Shown here one piece after another: positions 5,618 through 13,581 of a stretch of 29,106 bases of DNA; position 1 is the stretch's first letter; every line of letters starts with the position of its first letter. The stretch is from positions 1 through 29,106 of the forward strand of contig WQSV01000003.1 in the NCBI GenBank assembly GCA_009787685.1, given 5' to 3'. The position numbers and the translations under genes were made by a program. A model generated the notes under the pieces. That model saw only the letters and a program-made list of their open reading frames with translations, did not search any database and was not told where the DNA came from. The stretch is from Bacillota bacterium. Its GTDB lineage: Bacteria; Bacillota; Clostridia; Christensenellales; Pumilibacteraceae.

Positions 5618-8095
5618 ATGAAAATATCAATAAATTGGCTAAAAGACTTCGTTGACATCAAGGGCAACGAAATTGAAAAACTACTTGAAAATTTTACTCT
5701 TCGTGTTGCGGAAATCGACGACGTGGAGTATGTTGGAAAAAACATCAACAACATCGTTGTTGGTGAAATTGTTGAGTGCGAGAAAGCACCGAACTCGAAA
5801 AAGCTAAGCTTATGCAAAGTTGATGTTGGGGAAAAAACTCCGCTTGACATTGTCTGTGGTGCTATGAATGCAAGGAAAGGTTTGAAAACTGCAATCGCTC
5901 TTGAAGGTGCGGTTTTGGGAGATTTGACAATCAAGCCGACGACTGTTGCGGGGCACCCGTCTTTTGGAATGTGTTGCGGTGCGGATGAATTGGGAATCGG
6001 TCACAGCGACGGCATAATCGAACTGAGTGAGCAAGATTTGACTATTGGCGGAAAACCAGTCAAAAACGGAACGGACATCAAAAAAGTTCTTTCGATTGAA
6101 GATGTTGTTTTTGAAATCGACAACAAGAGCGTGACGAACCGCCCTGACATGTGGGGTATGTTCGGTGTCGCGCGCGAAGTCGCTGCGATTCTAGGAAAGC
6201 CTTTGAAAGATTTCAAAAAAGAAAAACTGCCGACAAAGAGCGAAACGGAAATTAAAGTTTGCGAGGGAGTTCACAGATATTCATGTTTGACGATTGAAAA
6301 TATCAAGAGTGCGAGTGAAGTGGAGCGTGAAATTGAGGATAAAAATAATTTGGCTCTAGGTTCAAGCTTCAAACTCCAAACTCCAAACACAATGAAAATT
6401 CGCATGCATTATGTTGGTCAGCGTTCAATCAACCTTTTAGCGGATTTGACAAACTATGTCATGCTTGAAGTTGGTCAACCAATGCATGCGTTTGAAAAAG
6501 GTCACATCGGAAAATTGAGTGTTCAAAACGGTTTTGAGGGTGAGTTCTCGACTCTTGATAACACGAGAAGAAACATTGAAAAAGGCATGATGATGATTAT
6601 GTCGGATTCTCTTCCTGTCGCGGTTGCGGGTGTAATCGGCGGACTTGATAGTGCGACGAAGTCGGAAACAAATGCAATCGTTTTGGAAAGCGCAACTTTT
6701 TGCCCGGTTTCTGTTCGTAAAACTTCAAATAAACTCGGAGTGAGAACAGACTCTTCTTCACGCTTTGAAAAGACTCTTGACCCAGAATTGACGCTGCAGG
6801 CGATTGCTCGTTTTGTTTTTCTTTTGAAAGAGATTTGTCCAAGCATAAAAATCGACAACCTTATTGATAACCATGTGAAAAAGTATGACGAAGTCAAATT
6901 GAATTTGACAAAAGACTACATTGACAGAATCACAGGCATTGACATCAAGAAAGAAAAAATATCTTCAATACTTTTGTCTTTAGGGTTTGGAGTGAAATTT
7001 AATGAGACGAAAAAATCGTTTGAAGTCAAAGTTCCATCTTGGAGAAGAACGAAAGACATTTCAATCAAAGAGGACATCATCGAAGAAATTTCAAGAATCT
7101 ATGGCTACGACAATTTTATCGCATCTCCGCCTTCGCTTTCAATGCAGAATGCAGAATGCAAGATGCAGAATGATGGTCAAATTAATTCTTATGTTTCGCA
7201 ATCTTCTCGTCTTGTTCGCAGAATCAAAGATATTTTGGTTGACAAGTTTTCAATGCATGAAATTCACAATTATATTTGGCAAGACGCAAAAAAGTTGAAG
7301 AAACTTGGAATTGAGATTGAACCGAATATTCGCATTCAAAATGCGCAAAACTCTGAAAATGACACTTTGAGAAAAACTATTGTTTCGTCATTGTTGCCCG
7401 TGGTCTATGAAAACAGATTCTTTAATGATGAATTTGGTGTTTTTGAAATCGGTCGCATATTTGATCGTGAAGACGGAGAAATCAAAGAAGAGATGAGTCT
7501 TGGTTGCGTTCTTTTTTCGAAGAAGAAAAAAGAGAAAGATTTGTTCTTAGAGGCAACAAAAATCATAAAATGTATACTAGGTGACACAAAAGGAATTAAC
7601 CCACATTTTGTTCTCGACTCTGAAGCAACATTCAAAAAAGAATATGAACATCCGAAAAATTTCTATATTGTTTGCACTGAAGATGAGCCAGTCGGAATTT
7701 TGAACCTTGTTCATCCAAATGTCAAGGATGAAATCGATAAAAATGCAAGTATTGTTTGTTTTGAACTCTATTTCAATGCGTTTGGAACAAAGGAAAAAGC
7801 AAAAGAAAAAATCGCGGAAGTTTCAAAGTATCCACAAATGACGTTTGACCTCACACTCATCATGAACAAAAACATAATGTTTTGTGATGTTGAAAATGCT
7901 TGGGCAAATGCGGGAATCAATAGTTTGAGAAAAGTCGACATAATCGACATCTATGAAAAAGAAGGTTCAAGAGAGAGTTCAGTGACTCTAAGATTCCACT
8001 TTTCACTAATGGAGAGAAACCTCACTCAAGAAGAAGTTAACGCTTCAATGGAAAAAGTCAGAGAAAGATTGATTGAAAGAGGAGTGAGGTTTTAG
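5618..8095 (+). CDS. pheT: Phenylalanyl-tRNA synthetase beta subunit
   Basis: Non-catalytic editing and tRNA-binding subunit of PheRS. It opens with MKISINWLKDFVDI. The tRNA-binding OB domain is about 40-150 (VVGEIVECEKAPNSKKLSLCKVD), and B3/B4 editing follows (NRPDMWGMFGVAREVAAI at 174-191; later RFEKTLDP). The B5 region has SWRRTKDISIKEDIIEEISRIYGYDNF. The C-terminal ferredoxin-fold anticodon domain begins at SKYPQMTFDLTLIM. At 825 residues it is slightly long. Two in-frame repeat copies explain this: residues about 231-258 (6307-6389, EIEDKNNLALG) and about 508-525 (7137-7190, SMQNAECKMQNDGQINSY). AAAAGG lies just upstream of the ATG. Confidence 0.96.
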   Translation: MKISINWLKDFVDIKGNEIEKLLENFTLRVAEIDDVEYVGKNINNIVVGEIVECEKAPNSKKLSLCKVDVGEKTPLDIVCGAMNARKGLKTAIALEGAVLGDLTIKPTTVAGHPSFGMCCGADELGIGHSDGIIELSEQDLTIGGKPVKNGTDIKKVLSIEDVVFEIDNKSVTNRPDMWGMFGVAREVAAILGKPLKDFKKEKLPTKSETEIKVCEGVHRYSCLTIENIKSASEVEREIEDKNNLALGSSFKLQTPNTMKIRMHYVGQRSINLLADLTNYVMLEVGQPMHAFEKGHIGKLSVQNGFEGEFSTLDNTRRNIEKGMMMIMSDSLPVAVAGVIGGLDSATKSETNAIVLESATFCPVSVRKTSNKLGVRTDSSSRFEKTLDPELTLQAIARFVFLLKEICPSIKIDNLIDNHVKKYDEVKLNLTKDYIDRITGIDIKKEKISSILLSLGFGVKFNETKKSFEVKVPSWRRTKDISIKEDIIEEISRIYGYDNFIASPPSLSMQNAECKMQNDGQINSYVSQSSRLVRRIKDILVDKFSMHEIHNYIWQDAKKLKKLGIEIEPNIRIQNAQNSENDTLRKTIVSSLLPVVYENRFFNDEFGVFEIGRIFDREDGEIKEEMSLGCVLFSKKKKEKDLFLEATKIIKCILGDTKGINPHFVLDSEATFKKEYEHPKNFYIVCTEDEPVGILNLVHPNVKDEIDKNASIVCFELYFNAFGTKEKAKEKIAEVSKYPQMTFDLTLIMNKNIMFCDVENAWANAGINSLRKVDIIDIYEKEGSRESSVTLRFHFSLMERNLTQEEVNASMEKVRERLIERGVRF
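6307..6389 (+). repeat. In-frame heptamer-arm repeat, pheT copy 1
   Basis: Left arm GAGTGCGAGTGAAGTGGAG, core GAGGATAAAAATAATTTGG, right arm TTCAAGCTTCAAACTCC then AAACTCC. Core and right arm closely match copy 1 in mnmE, in the same orientation and reading frame (KNNLAL versus KNNLTL, FKLQTP in both). Confidence 0.8.
7137..7190 (-). repeat. In-frame heptamer repeat, pheT copy 2, opposite orientation
   Basis: TGCAGAA units (7143 onward) followed by TGGTCAAATTAATTCT, which is the complement of the core (AGAATTAATTTGACCA). The element is therefore inserted in the opposite orientation and gives a different peptide (MQNAECKMQNDGQINS). Confidence 0.65.
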
Positions 8096-8102
8096 ATGGA
8101 TT

Positions 8103-8186
8103 GAACATTTAATACGAAATATTGAATAGATAATGTTGAAATATTAATTTGACAACACATATTCAATATTTTTCATATTCAATAAA
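8103..8186. repeat. Heptamer-arm repeat upstream of the Sel1-like gene
   Basis: ATATTGAAT (8119-8127) pairs with ATTCAATAT (8161-8169), followed by a further CATATTCAAT. The core TATTAATTTGACAACACAT is close to the copy at 152-219. It ends six or seven bases before the next start codon. Confidence 0.75.
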
Positions 8187-8192
8187 GAAATT

Positions 8193-8576
8193 ATGGCTAT
8201 CTACAAAGATTTGGAAGACATCGAAGTTGAAAGACTTTGTGAAATTAACGACATTGAAGCGTTGTATGAAAAAGGTTTGCGTGAAAAAAAAGCAGGTAAT
8301 TTTGTTGAAGCAAAAAAATTTTTTACTTTCTCTTCGCAACTTGGAAAGTATAAATCCTATGCTCAACTCGGCAGTTGTTTTGAAAGCGAGGGGGACATCA
8401 AAAATGCCGTCAAGAACTACAAGCTCGCCTTTGGCTATGGAGTTGACGCTGTTGCGGTTCACCTCGCAACACTCATTCTTGAAAAAGAAAAAAATCTTGC
8501 TCTCTATGTTCTTGAACAAAGTGCCCTAACAGGAAACAAAGAAAGCAGAGAAATGTTGAAAAGAATTTTGGCATAA
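8193..8576 (+). CDS. Sel1/TPR-like repeat protein
   Basis: A 127-residue soluble helical protein. Segments such as ALYEKGLREKKAGNFVEAKKFF (about 24-45), SYAQLGSCFESEGDIKNAVKNYKLA (about 54-78) and AVHLATLILEKEKNLALYVLEQSA have the alternating small/aromatic pattern of tetratricopeptide or Sel1 repeats, which act as protein-interaction scaffolds. No signal peptide or enzyme motif is seen. The ATG at 8193 follows a repeat copy and has no strong ribosome binding site. A bidirectional terminator follows, shared with the convergent Cys-rich gene. Partner and role unknown. Confidence 0.7.
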   Translation: MAIYKDLEDIEVERLCEINDIEALYEKGLREKKAGNFVEAKKFFTFSSQLGKYKSYAQLGSCFESEGDIKNAVKNYKLAFGYGVDAVAVHLATLILEKEKNLALYVLEQSALTGNKESREMLKRILA

Positions 8577-8593
8577 AAAAAGATGAAATAAAT

Positions 8594-8633
8594 AAAAACA
8601 AACCGCAGTGATTCATTGTGATTTGTTTTTTTT
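8594..8633. terminator. Bidirectional terminator
   Basis: AAAAACAAACCGCAGTG (8594-8610) pairs with CATTGTGATTTGTTTTT (8614-8630), with a few G-U pairs, and T or A runs lie on both sides. It can serve the Sel1-like gene on the plus strand and the convergent gene ending at 8738. Confidence 0.7.
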
Positions 8634-8737
8634 CGCAAATTTTGACGGATGCTTTTTTTCAATATTCAGTGCCAATAGCACCAATGATAGAAATAGTGTT
8701 TTGTTTTTATTATTGGGTGTGGACTCACTTATTTTTT

Positions 8738-9001
8738 TCACTGAGAATCGTGAAAGTTTTCTGTTAGTATTTGTGAAATATTGTGAATGTCGAACAAACA
8801 ATGCTCAAGTTGAATTAAGAGAAACGAGTCTTTTCTTTTTTCCCTTTTTTCATGACATTTAAAATTTTCACATTCATCAAATTCTTTGATTGGTTTTTTG
8901 TGAAATGAGCAAACACCATATTTCAACCTTTCAAAAGAATAAATATGTTTTTGATAATAAGCAGAATAATACTCGCACTTTTTGCAGATTTCTTTCTTCA
9001 T
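8738..9001 (-). CDS. Small Cys-rich protein, possibly metal-binding
   Basis: An 87-residue protein not recognised as a named family. ICKKCEYYSAYYQKHIYSF, then YGVCSFHKKPIKEFDECENFKC, contains five closely placed cysteines and a histidine in the first 50 residues, a pattern suggesting a zinc- or iron-binding fold. The rest is charged and then moderately hydrophobic. I chose the ATG at 9001 over an upstream in-frame start because a near-consensus promoter ends its -10 box exactly six bases before it. It is divergent from the XRE regulator, and a palindrome lies between the two promoters, so joint regulation is likely. Its coding status is supported mainly by the promoter and the Cys pattern. 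Confidence 0.6.
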   Translation of the reverse strand: MKKEICKKCEYYSAYYQKHIYSFERLKYGVCSFHKKPIKEFDECENFKCHEKREKRKDSFLLIQLEHCLFDIHNISQILTENFHDSQ

Positions 9002-9007
9002 GAATTT

Positions 9008-9037
9008 ATTATAGCACATTGAAAAAGGCAGAGTCAA
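9008..9037 (-). promoter_or_regulatory. Leaderless promoter of the Cys-rich gene
   Basis: On the minus strand TTGACT (9037-9032), an 18-bp spacer and extended -10 TGC-TATAAT (TATAAT at 9013-9008). Six bases separate the -10 from the ATG at 9001. Confidence 0.7.
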
Positions 9038-9040
9038 GTA

Positions 9041-9062
9041 TTTGGGGGATATTTCCCCCAAA
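9041..9062. promoter_or_regulatory. 22-bp palindrome, probable operator
   Basis: TTTGGGGG (9041-9048) and CCCCCAAA (9055-9062) are a perfect 8-bp inverted repeat around an ATATTT centre. It lies just upstream of the minus-strand -35 and about 20 bp before the plus-strand -10, which suits a repressor such as the adjacent XRE protein acting on both genes. Confidence 0.6.
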
Positions 9063-9078
9063 TTTTCATTTTATTTTA

Positions 9079-9087
9079 TGATATAAT
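9079..9087 (+). promoter_or_regulatory. Leaderless extended -10 promoter of the XRE gene
   Basis: TGA-TATAAT (TG at 9079-9080, TATAAT at 9082-9087) with no clear -35. The -10 ends six bases before the ATG at 9094. Confidence 0.65.
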
Positions 9088-9093
9088 TTGATT

Positions 9094-9315
9094 ATGAGTT
9101 ATGGTAAAGTAATAGAAAAAATTAGGAAAGAAAAAAACATGTCCCAGCGTGCTTTTGGTGATTTGGTTCAACTTGACCATACTTATATTGGGCAATTGGA
9201 GAAAGAGATTGCAAAAGGAAAGCCATTAAATCCAACAATAACAACATTAAAGCAAATTTGTGACCGTTCGGGATATTCGTTCAAAGAATTTCTTGAAGAA
9301 GCGGGATATATTTAA
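9094..9315 (+). CDS. XRE-family transcriptional regulator, single-domain
   Basis: A 73-residue protein that is essentially one Cro/C1-type helix-turn-helix domain. GKVIEKIRKEKNMSQRAFGDLVQLDHTYIGQLEKE (residues 4-38) contains the paired helices, with the recognition helix around DHTYIGQLEKE, and LNPTITTLKQICDRSGYSFKEFLEEAG completes the five-helix fold. I use the ATG at 9094 rather than the upstream TTG because the -10 box ends at 9087. It probably binds the palindrome at 9041-9062 and controls itself and the divergent Cys-rich gene; this is inferred from arrangement. A strong terminator follows. Confidence 0.85.
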   Translation: MSYGKVIEKIRKEKNMSQRAFGDLVQLDHTYIGQLEKEIAKGKPLNPTITTLKQICDRSGYSFKEFLEEAGYI

Positions 9316-9344
9316 AAAAAAAAGTAACTCAAGAAATTTTCCAC

Positions 9345-9387
9345 CAAAAAACGCATAAGGATTTTTTAATCGTTATGCGTTTTTTTG
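9345..9387. terminator. Bidirectional terminator
   Basis: AAAAAACGCATAA (9345-9357) pairs perfectly with TTATGCGTTTTTT (9373-9385). It ends the XRE gene and may also serve the convergent ankyrin-like gene. Confidence 0.85.
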
Positions 9388-9490
9388 TTTTGAATATTTT
9401 CGGTTTAAATCCTCGCAGTTTCGTTTTGATGTCATTGAGCCCGACATCTCGCAGTCTTGATGCGGGGGATGTTTCATTTTTTGAGAACCA

Positions 9491-10459
9491 TTAAACAATG
9501 ACTTGTTTTCTTGTTGTTGTTGGGTTTTCTTTTAGCCATGCGAGGAGTTTGAAGTTGTTGTCATCGATTGCGTTTTCAACAAGGGTTTTTCCATTATACA
9601 TGTCAGATGGACCATAACCATGTTCAAAGAGGAATTTGATTCCGTTTGTGTTGTTATACATAGCGCTTCTCGCGGCACGCTCAAGATACAGAGGGTGTGC
9701 GCCGTCTTTTCCAGATTCTTGCTTATAGAAATCATAGCCGATTTTTTCAAGAATGTGGAGAACTTCGAAGTGACCAGCATAGAGTGCTTCGCCGACTGCT
9801 TTGTCGGTTGGAACTCTTAGGTCAGAATGCTTCAAAATATATTCAAGAGTGAGCCATTCATTGCTTCGAACGGCGCTATCGAATGCTTCTTGATTAATCC
9901 ACTTGTTGTGCATCTCAATGAACGCAAGAATTTCAAAGTGTTCACGAACGACAACTTCACAAATGATTCTTGGGCCAACGATGTTTGCAACTTCATAATG
10001 AGAAATGTTGAACCTTGCTAAAAGATTCAGAAGTCTTGGAAGTTTTCCTTGAACACACATTGCGTTGATATATGGTTCTAGAAGTTTGTGTTTTTGAACA
10101 GGGTCAAGGTCAATTAGCATCTTGAGAAGTTCAAAATATTGCTCTTCGTGTTCTTCGTCTTTGTAGCCTTTGAAATCAACCATTTTCGCAACATAGGAAA
10201 ATGCGACAGGGTTTTTGAGAGCCCCTTTTTCGATCAAAAACTTGACGACATCAAATTTCAACTCTTTTGAAGCGACAAAAAGTGGTTTTGAATTTGAATA
10301 AGTTGCTTCACCGCCCTCGGCGATAATGTTTTGAAGCACTGAAATATCAGTAAGTTTTGCTTTGCATTCAGCAACCAAAACTTCGCCCAAAGTTTTCACT
10401 CGTGCTTTTTCAAGTTGCTTCTCTCTTAGTTGTTGCAGTTTTTCACTTGGTTTTGACAT
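9491..10459 (-). CDS. Ankyrin-repeat-like protein
   Basis: A 322-residue soluble protein. Repeating helix pairs resemble ankyrin repeats: KPLFVASKELKFDVVKFLIEKGA (about 58-80), QEAFDSAVRSNEWLTLEYILKHSD, AVGEALYAGHFEVLHILEKIGYDF and ERAARSAMYNNTNGIKFLFEHGY, ending with TLVENAIDDNNFKLLAWLKEN. The N-terminus (about 1-30) is a charged helix rich in K/E/Q. No signal peptide, membrane segment or enzyme motif is visible, so it is probably a cytoplasmic protein-interaction scaffold. Its promoter leaves a leader of about 35-40 nt with AAGGGA before the ATG. Confidence 0.7.
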   Translation of the reverse strand: MSKPSEKLQQLREKQLEKARVKTLGEVLVAECKAKLTDISVLQNIIAEGGEATYSNSKPLFVASKELKFDVVKFLIEKGALKNPVAFSYVAKMVDFKGYKDEEHEEQYFELLKMLIDLDPVQKHKLLEPYINAMCVQGKLPRLLNLLARFNISHYEVANIVGPRIICEVVVREHFEILAFIEMHNKWINQEAFDSAVRSNEWLTLEYILKHSDLRVPTDKAVGEALYAGHFEVLHILEKIGYDFYKQESGKDGAHPLYLERAARSAMYNNTNGIKFLFEHGYGPSDMYNGKTLVENAIDDNNFKLLAWLKENPTTTRKQVIV

Positions 10460-10497
10460 TTAAAAATTCCCTTGAGTGTAGTGTCTAATAAAATAAT

Positions 10498-10526
10498 TAT
10501 ACTACTTTTAAATAAAATAGTCAAAT
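10498..10526 (-). promoter_or_regulatory. Promoter of the ankyrin-like gene
   Basis: On the minus strand TTGACT (10526-10521), a 17-bp spacer and TATAAT (10503-10498), close to consensus. Confidence 0.7.
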
Positions 10527-10627
10527 AGTTTTTCATGAAATAAAAAATCAAAAACCAAATAAATATATCGAAAAATGTCTCGTTATTGAAATTGTTTGTT
10601 CGTGTTTATCAAAAAAAGAAAAAAATG

Positions 10628-10636
10628 TGCTATAAT
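10628..10636 (+). promoter_or_regulatory. Candidate promoter of the sigma factor operon
   Basis: Extended -10 TGC-TATAAT (10628-10636) without a good -35. A second TATAAT at 10676-10681 also lacks one. The first gives a leader of about 85 nt. Confidence 0.35.
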
Positions 10637-10727
10637 ATTAATGAAAAACCACAAAAACATAGTGGGTTAATCGTATATAATATGTGGGGGATTTAACTTA
10701 ACACGGATTTTTACAAAGGAGAATGGG

Positions 10728-11267
10728 TTGAACAAAAGCGAAAATGCCACGGCGTTAATCAAAAAATTTAAGCAAGGAGACACAAATGCTCTTGAACGCT
10801 TGATGCTTTTGGCGTATAAAGACTTGTTTTATCTTTCCTATAGTTATTTAAAAGACAAAATGTTGGCAGAAGATGTTGTCAGCGACTCTTTCATAAAACT
10901 TATTGAAAAAATTGAAACCATCAACAGTGAAAAAAATTGCTATGCTTATCTTCGGGCGATAGCCGTAAACCTTTCTTTGGATGTGATCAAGAAAAGAAAA
11001 AAAGAAGAAATCACAAACTTGAGTGATAATGAAAGCATGTTTGTTTGCGATGGAATATCTGAAGAGGATGTGTTGGTCAGAGAAATAATAAGTGAAATGA
11101 AAGAAGAGGAAAGAGAGGTGTTGATTCTTTATTCGCATGATTACACTTTAAAAGAAATAGTAGAAAAAACGAGCAAAACAATAAATCAAGTTCGTTTGCT
11201 AATAGAAAAATCAAAAAAAACGTTTTCTGAAAAATACCAAAAATCGGAGGAAATTAAAAATGGATAA
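10728..11267 (+). CDS. ECF-type RNA polymerase sigma factor
   Basis: A 179-residue sigma-70 family protein of the extracytoplasmic-function group. Region 2 (about 10-85) includes LIKKFKQGDTNALERLMLLAYKDLFYLSYSYLKDKMLAEDVVSDSFIKLIEKI, and region 4 (about 113-170) includes EMKEEEREVLILYSHDYTLKEIVEKTSKTINQVRLLIEKSK with its helix-turn-helix. The start is TTG at 10728, preceded by AAAGGAG (10715-10721) six bases upstream; the nearby ATG at 10723 terminates at once. The gene overlaps the next one by eight bases. That next protein has a cytoplasmic N-terminus, one membrane segment and a large exterior, as expected for a membrane anti-sigma partner. Confidence 0.85.
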   Translation: MNKSENATALIKKFKQGDTNALERLMLLAYKDLFYLSYSYLKDKMLAEDVVSDSFIKLIEKIETINSEKNCYAYLRAIAVNLSLDVIKKRKKEEITNLSDNESMFVCDGISEEDVLVREIISEMKEEEREVLILYSHDYTLKEIVEKTSKTINQVRLLIEKSKKTFSEKYQKSEEIKNG

Positions 11268-13533
11268 CAAAAATATGTTAAATGATGGCGACATCAAAAA
11301 GAAAATTAAAAAAAGTGTCACAACGCCTATTGTTCAAGAAGATGTTGAAGTTCCTGACATGAGCATAACTATTAAAATGCTTTCAAAAAATGAATTGTAT
11401 TTCAATGGTGAAAAAAACATATTTGAGCAAAAAGAAAATTCTAAACAAAAAAAGGTGCCGTTTTGGAAAAGACAAAAACTGATGAGAGTTGCGTCTCTTG
11501 TCACAATCATAACTCTTATGTTCACGACTGGATTTGGGTTGTGGTTTGGTTTTCGTTCAGATGAAGTGGTTGCTAATCCTTTTCAATTGGCATCTCCAGT
11601 TTTAACGATTGAGGGCAATTATTTGAGATGGACTCCTGTTGAAAATGCAACGGGTTATCGGATTTATCATAATCCGTCTATTGAAGTGGGCGCGGACATT
11701 AATTATTTTGTGATTACACCACAGATGAATTTGTCCAATGTGTCCGTTCGTGCTTTAGGAGGAGAGGGATTTGAAAATTCATCCGTGACCAGAACCTTTA
11801 GCTCCACGGATGAAGTTGCATCATGGGCGACTGTTGTTGGAGCGACTAGATATAATGTCCTTATTAAAAATTCTAGGGGTGAAGTGGTTGAAACGATTCA
11901 AACAAGCGAAACAAACATAGTGCTACCGAATTTCTTTGTTGCAGGACAATTCGAAGTTGTTGTTCATCCACTAAATGAAAACGATGAAGAAATTGAAACA
12001 TCTCTTGCATCAAGTCAAATAGTCAGCGCAATAGCAATTAAAGAAGCTTTGCGCGAATTGATTGAAAGCGAAAATATCGACATAGAACAAGCAATTCAAG
12101 TGGCTATTGATCAAGTTGTTGCAAGTGGAGTTGACATGAGTCTTATTAACACTAATATAATAATTTCAGCAATTGTTAGTGAGTTTGATTCAGAAGGGTT
12201 GACAACGGGCGCTGTTATCGCGGCGATAGTCGATGCATTTGATGCAACTGGAGTGACAACCAAAGCGGTTATTTGTGCAATAGCGTCAGCATGGGGTGGC
12301 ACTATTTCAGAACAAGACATAATAAATGCGTTGGCGGACAGAATTGAAACAACAATCACTATTGGCTCAAATGGAAATTGGTTTGTTAATGGAGAAGATA
12401 GTGGAGTGAGTGCAAGAGGACAAGATGGGCAAAATGGTCAAGACGGCAATGACGGGCTGAGCGCGTTTGAAGTGTGGTTAAAAGCAGGACATACTGGGAC
12501 AATGAATGATTTCTTGGAATGGTTAAGGGGCGTGAGCGGACAAGATGGAGCGGATGGACAAGATGGAAAAGACGGTCAGAACGGATTGAGTGCGTTTGAA
12601 ATATGGTTGCAAGCGGGCAACAGTGGAACAATTGACGATTTTCTGGAGTGGTTGCGTCGTCCTCCAGCAACTGTTTCAAGCTTTGATCTTTCTTTTGAAA
12701 ATGCATTTTCACTGGTGTTTCATTCAGTGACCATGCCGAAAAATACTGCTATTTGGCAACCAAGTTCACCAGCAAGATGGGGATATAATTTTGCAGGATG
12801 GTATAGAGATGAGGACTTGATATCTCCAGCACATTTTCCATTTCTACTCACTCAAAACACAACTTTATATGCAAGATGGGATTCAAACTTCTTCTATGTC
12901 AATGGAAGTTCCATTGTGGGACTCACTGCACTAGGGCGACAACAAACATCAATAACTATTCCAAGGCATATTGATGATATTGCCGCAAATGCTTTTAATG
13001 GTGAAACAAATTTGCAAGCTGTTGTTTTTGAAGAAGGAGCGAGAATTCGCAGTATTTTCACAGGGGCATTTCGAAATGCAACAAGTCTAGTTTCAATAAC
13101 CATTCCGGCATCAGTGGGCTACATAGGGCAATTTGCTTTTGCGGGGACAACTGGTCTTGTTAGTGTTGTTTTTGAAGATGGCATTGAACTTCTAAGAATT
13201 AGAGGATGGACATTTGAAGGGGCAACAAGTCTAGAATCAATTGTTTTGCCCCCGTCAGTGACAGAAATTGAAAACTCAGCATTCAGTGGAACAACAAGCT
13301 TGTCTTTAATCCACATTCCCTCATCGGTTGTCACGATTGGGAGCGGTGCATTTTTTGATTCAGGGTTGACTTCAATAATAATACCATCATCAGTGACGAG
13401 TATTGGAACGCAAACATTTTTTGGTTGGACAAATAATCAAACAATATATTTTCAAGGGCGTTCGGGGCCAATGAGTGATTGGGTTTGGACAGAGGGAGTA
13501 AACTTCAATGCAAATGTTGTTTGGAGTGCCTAG
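11260..13533 (+). CDS. Membrane-anchored surface protein, putative sigma-regulating (RsgI-like layout)
   Basis: A 757-residue protein co-translated with the ECF sigma factor. Residues 1-73 are charged and cytoplasmic, and about 75-98 is one membrane segment (type II, N-inside). The exterior has two fibronectin-III-like modules (about 108-255), an Ala/Ile-rich helical stretch (about 256-365), and collagen-like Gly-x-Asp/Asn runs (387-399, 427-442). Each run is followed by a near-identical SAFE-W-L module (400-423, 443-466). A Listeria-Bacteroides-type repeat follows (about 475-541), then BspA-type leucine-rich repeats (about 545-735; ITIPASV, IVLPPSV, IHIPSSV, IIIPSSV). No sortase signal is seen. 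GGAGG precedes the ATG. By analogy with SigI/RsgI pairs, the cytoplasmic tail may hold the sigma factor while the exterior senses a ligand. That role is inference; tail homology to RsgI is not apparent. Confidence 0.8.
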   Translation: MDNKNMLNDGDIKKKIKKSVTTPIVQEDVEVPDMSITIKMLSKNELYFNGEKNIFEQKENSKQKKVPFWKRQKLMRVASLVTIITLMFTTGFGLWFGFRSDEVVANPFQLASPVLTIEGNYLRWTPVENATGYRIYHNPSIEVGADINYFVITPQMNLSNVSVRALGGEGFENSSVTRTFSSTDEVASWATVVGATRYNVLIKNSRGEVVETIQTSETNIVLPNFFVAGQFEVVVHPLNENDEEIETSLASSQIVSAIAIKEALRELIESENIDIEQAIQVAIDQVVASGVDMSLINTNIIISAIVSEFDSEGLTTGAVIAAIVDAFDATGVTTKAVICAIASAWGGTISEQDIINALADRIETTITIGSNGNWFVNGEDSGVSARGQDGQNGQDGNDGLSAFEVWLKAGHTGTMNDFLEWLRGVSGQDGADGQDGKDGQNGLSAFEIWLQAGNSGTIDDFLEWLRRPPATVSSFDLSFENAFSLVFHSVTMPKNTAIWQPSSPARWGYNFAGWYRDEDLISPAHFPFLLTQNTTLYARWDSNFFYVNGSSIVGLTALGRQQTSITIPRHIDDIAANAFNGETNLQAVVFEEGARIRSIFTGAFRNATSLVSITIPASVGYIGQFAFAGTTGLVSVVFEDGIELLRIRGWTFEGATSLESIVLPPSVTEIENSAFSGTTSLSLIHIPSSVVTIGSGAFFDSGLTSIIIPSSVTSIGTQTFFGWTNNQTIYFQGRSGPMSDWVWTEGVNFNANVVWSA
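12418..12660 (+). repeat. Duplicated collagen-like plus SAFE-W module
   Basis: Two tandem copies within the surface protein gene: a run of GQDG-type triplets followed by about 24 residues (SAFEVWLKAGHTGTMNDFLEWL and its second copy SAFEIWLQAGNSGTIDDFLEWL). The copies differ at several codons, so the duplication is not recent. Confidence 0.8.
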
Positions 13534-13540
13534 AAAAATT

Positions 13541-13577
13541 AAAAACGAGGAGAGTAAAATTTCTCCTCGTTTTGTTT
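13541..13577. terminator. Bidirectional terminator
   Basis: AAAACGAGGAGA (13542-13553) pairs perfectly with TCTCCTCGTTTT (13562-13573). It serves the surface protein gene and the convergent htpG. Confidence 0.85.
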
Positions 13578-13581
13578 GTTG

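Noticed and set aside
8608..8862. Plus-strand 84-codon frame, Phe-rich
   Set aside because: Overlaps a terminator and the reverse strand of the better supported Cys-rich gene; begins in the terminator loop.
9412..9468. Direct repeat around CTCGCAGT (two copies about 36 bp apart) after the ankyrin-like gene
   Set aside because: Only eight to ten bases match well; not distinguishable from chance and unrelated to other signals.
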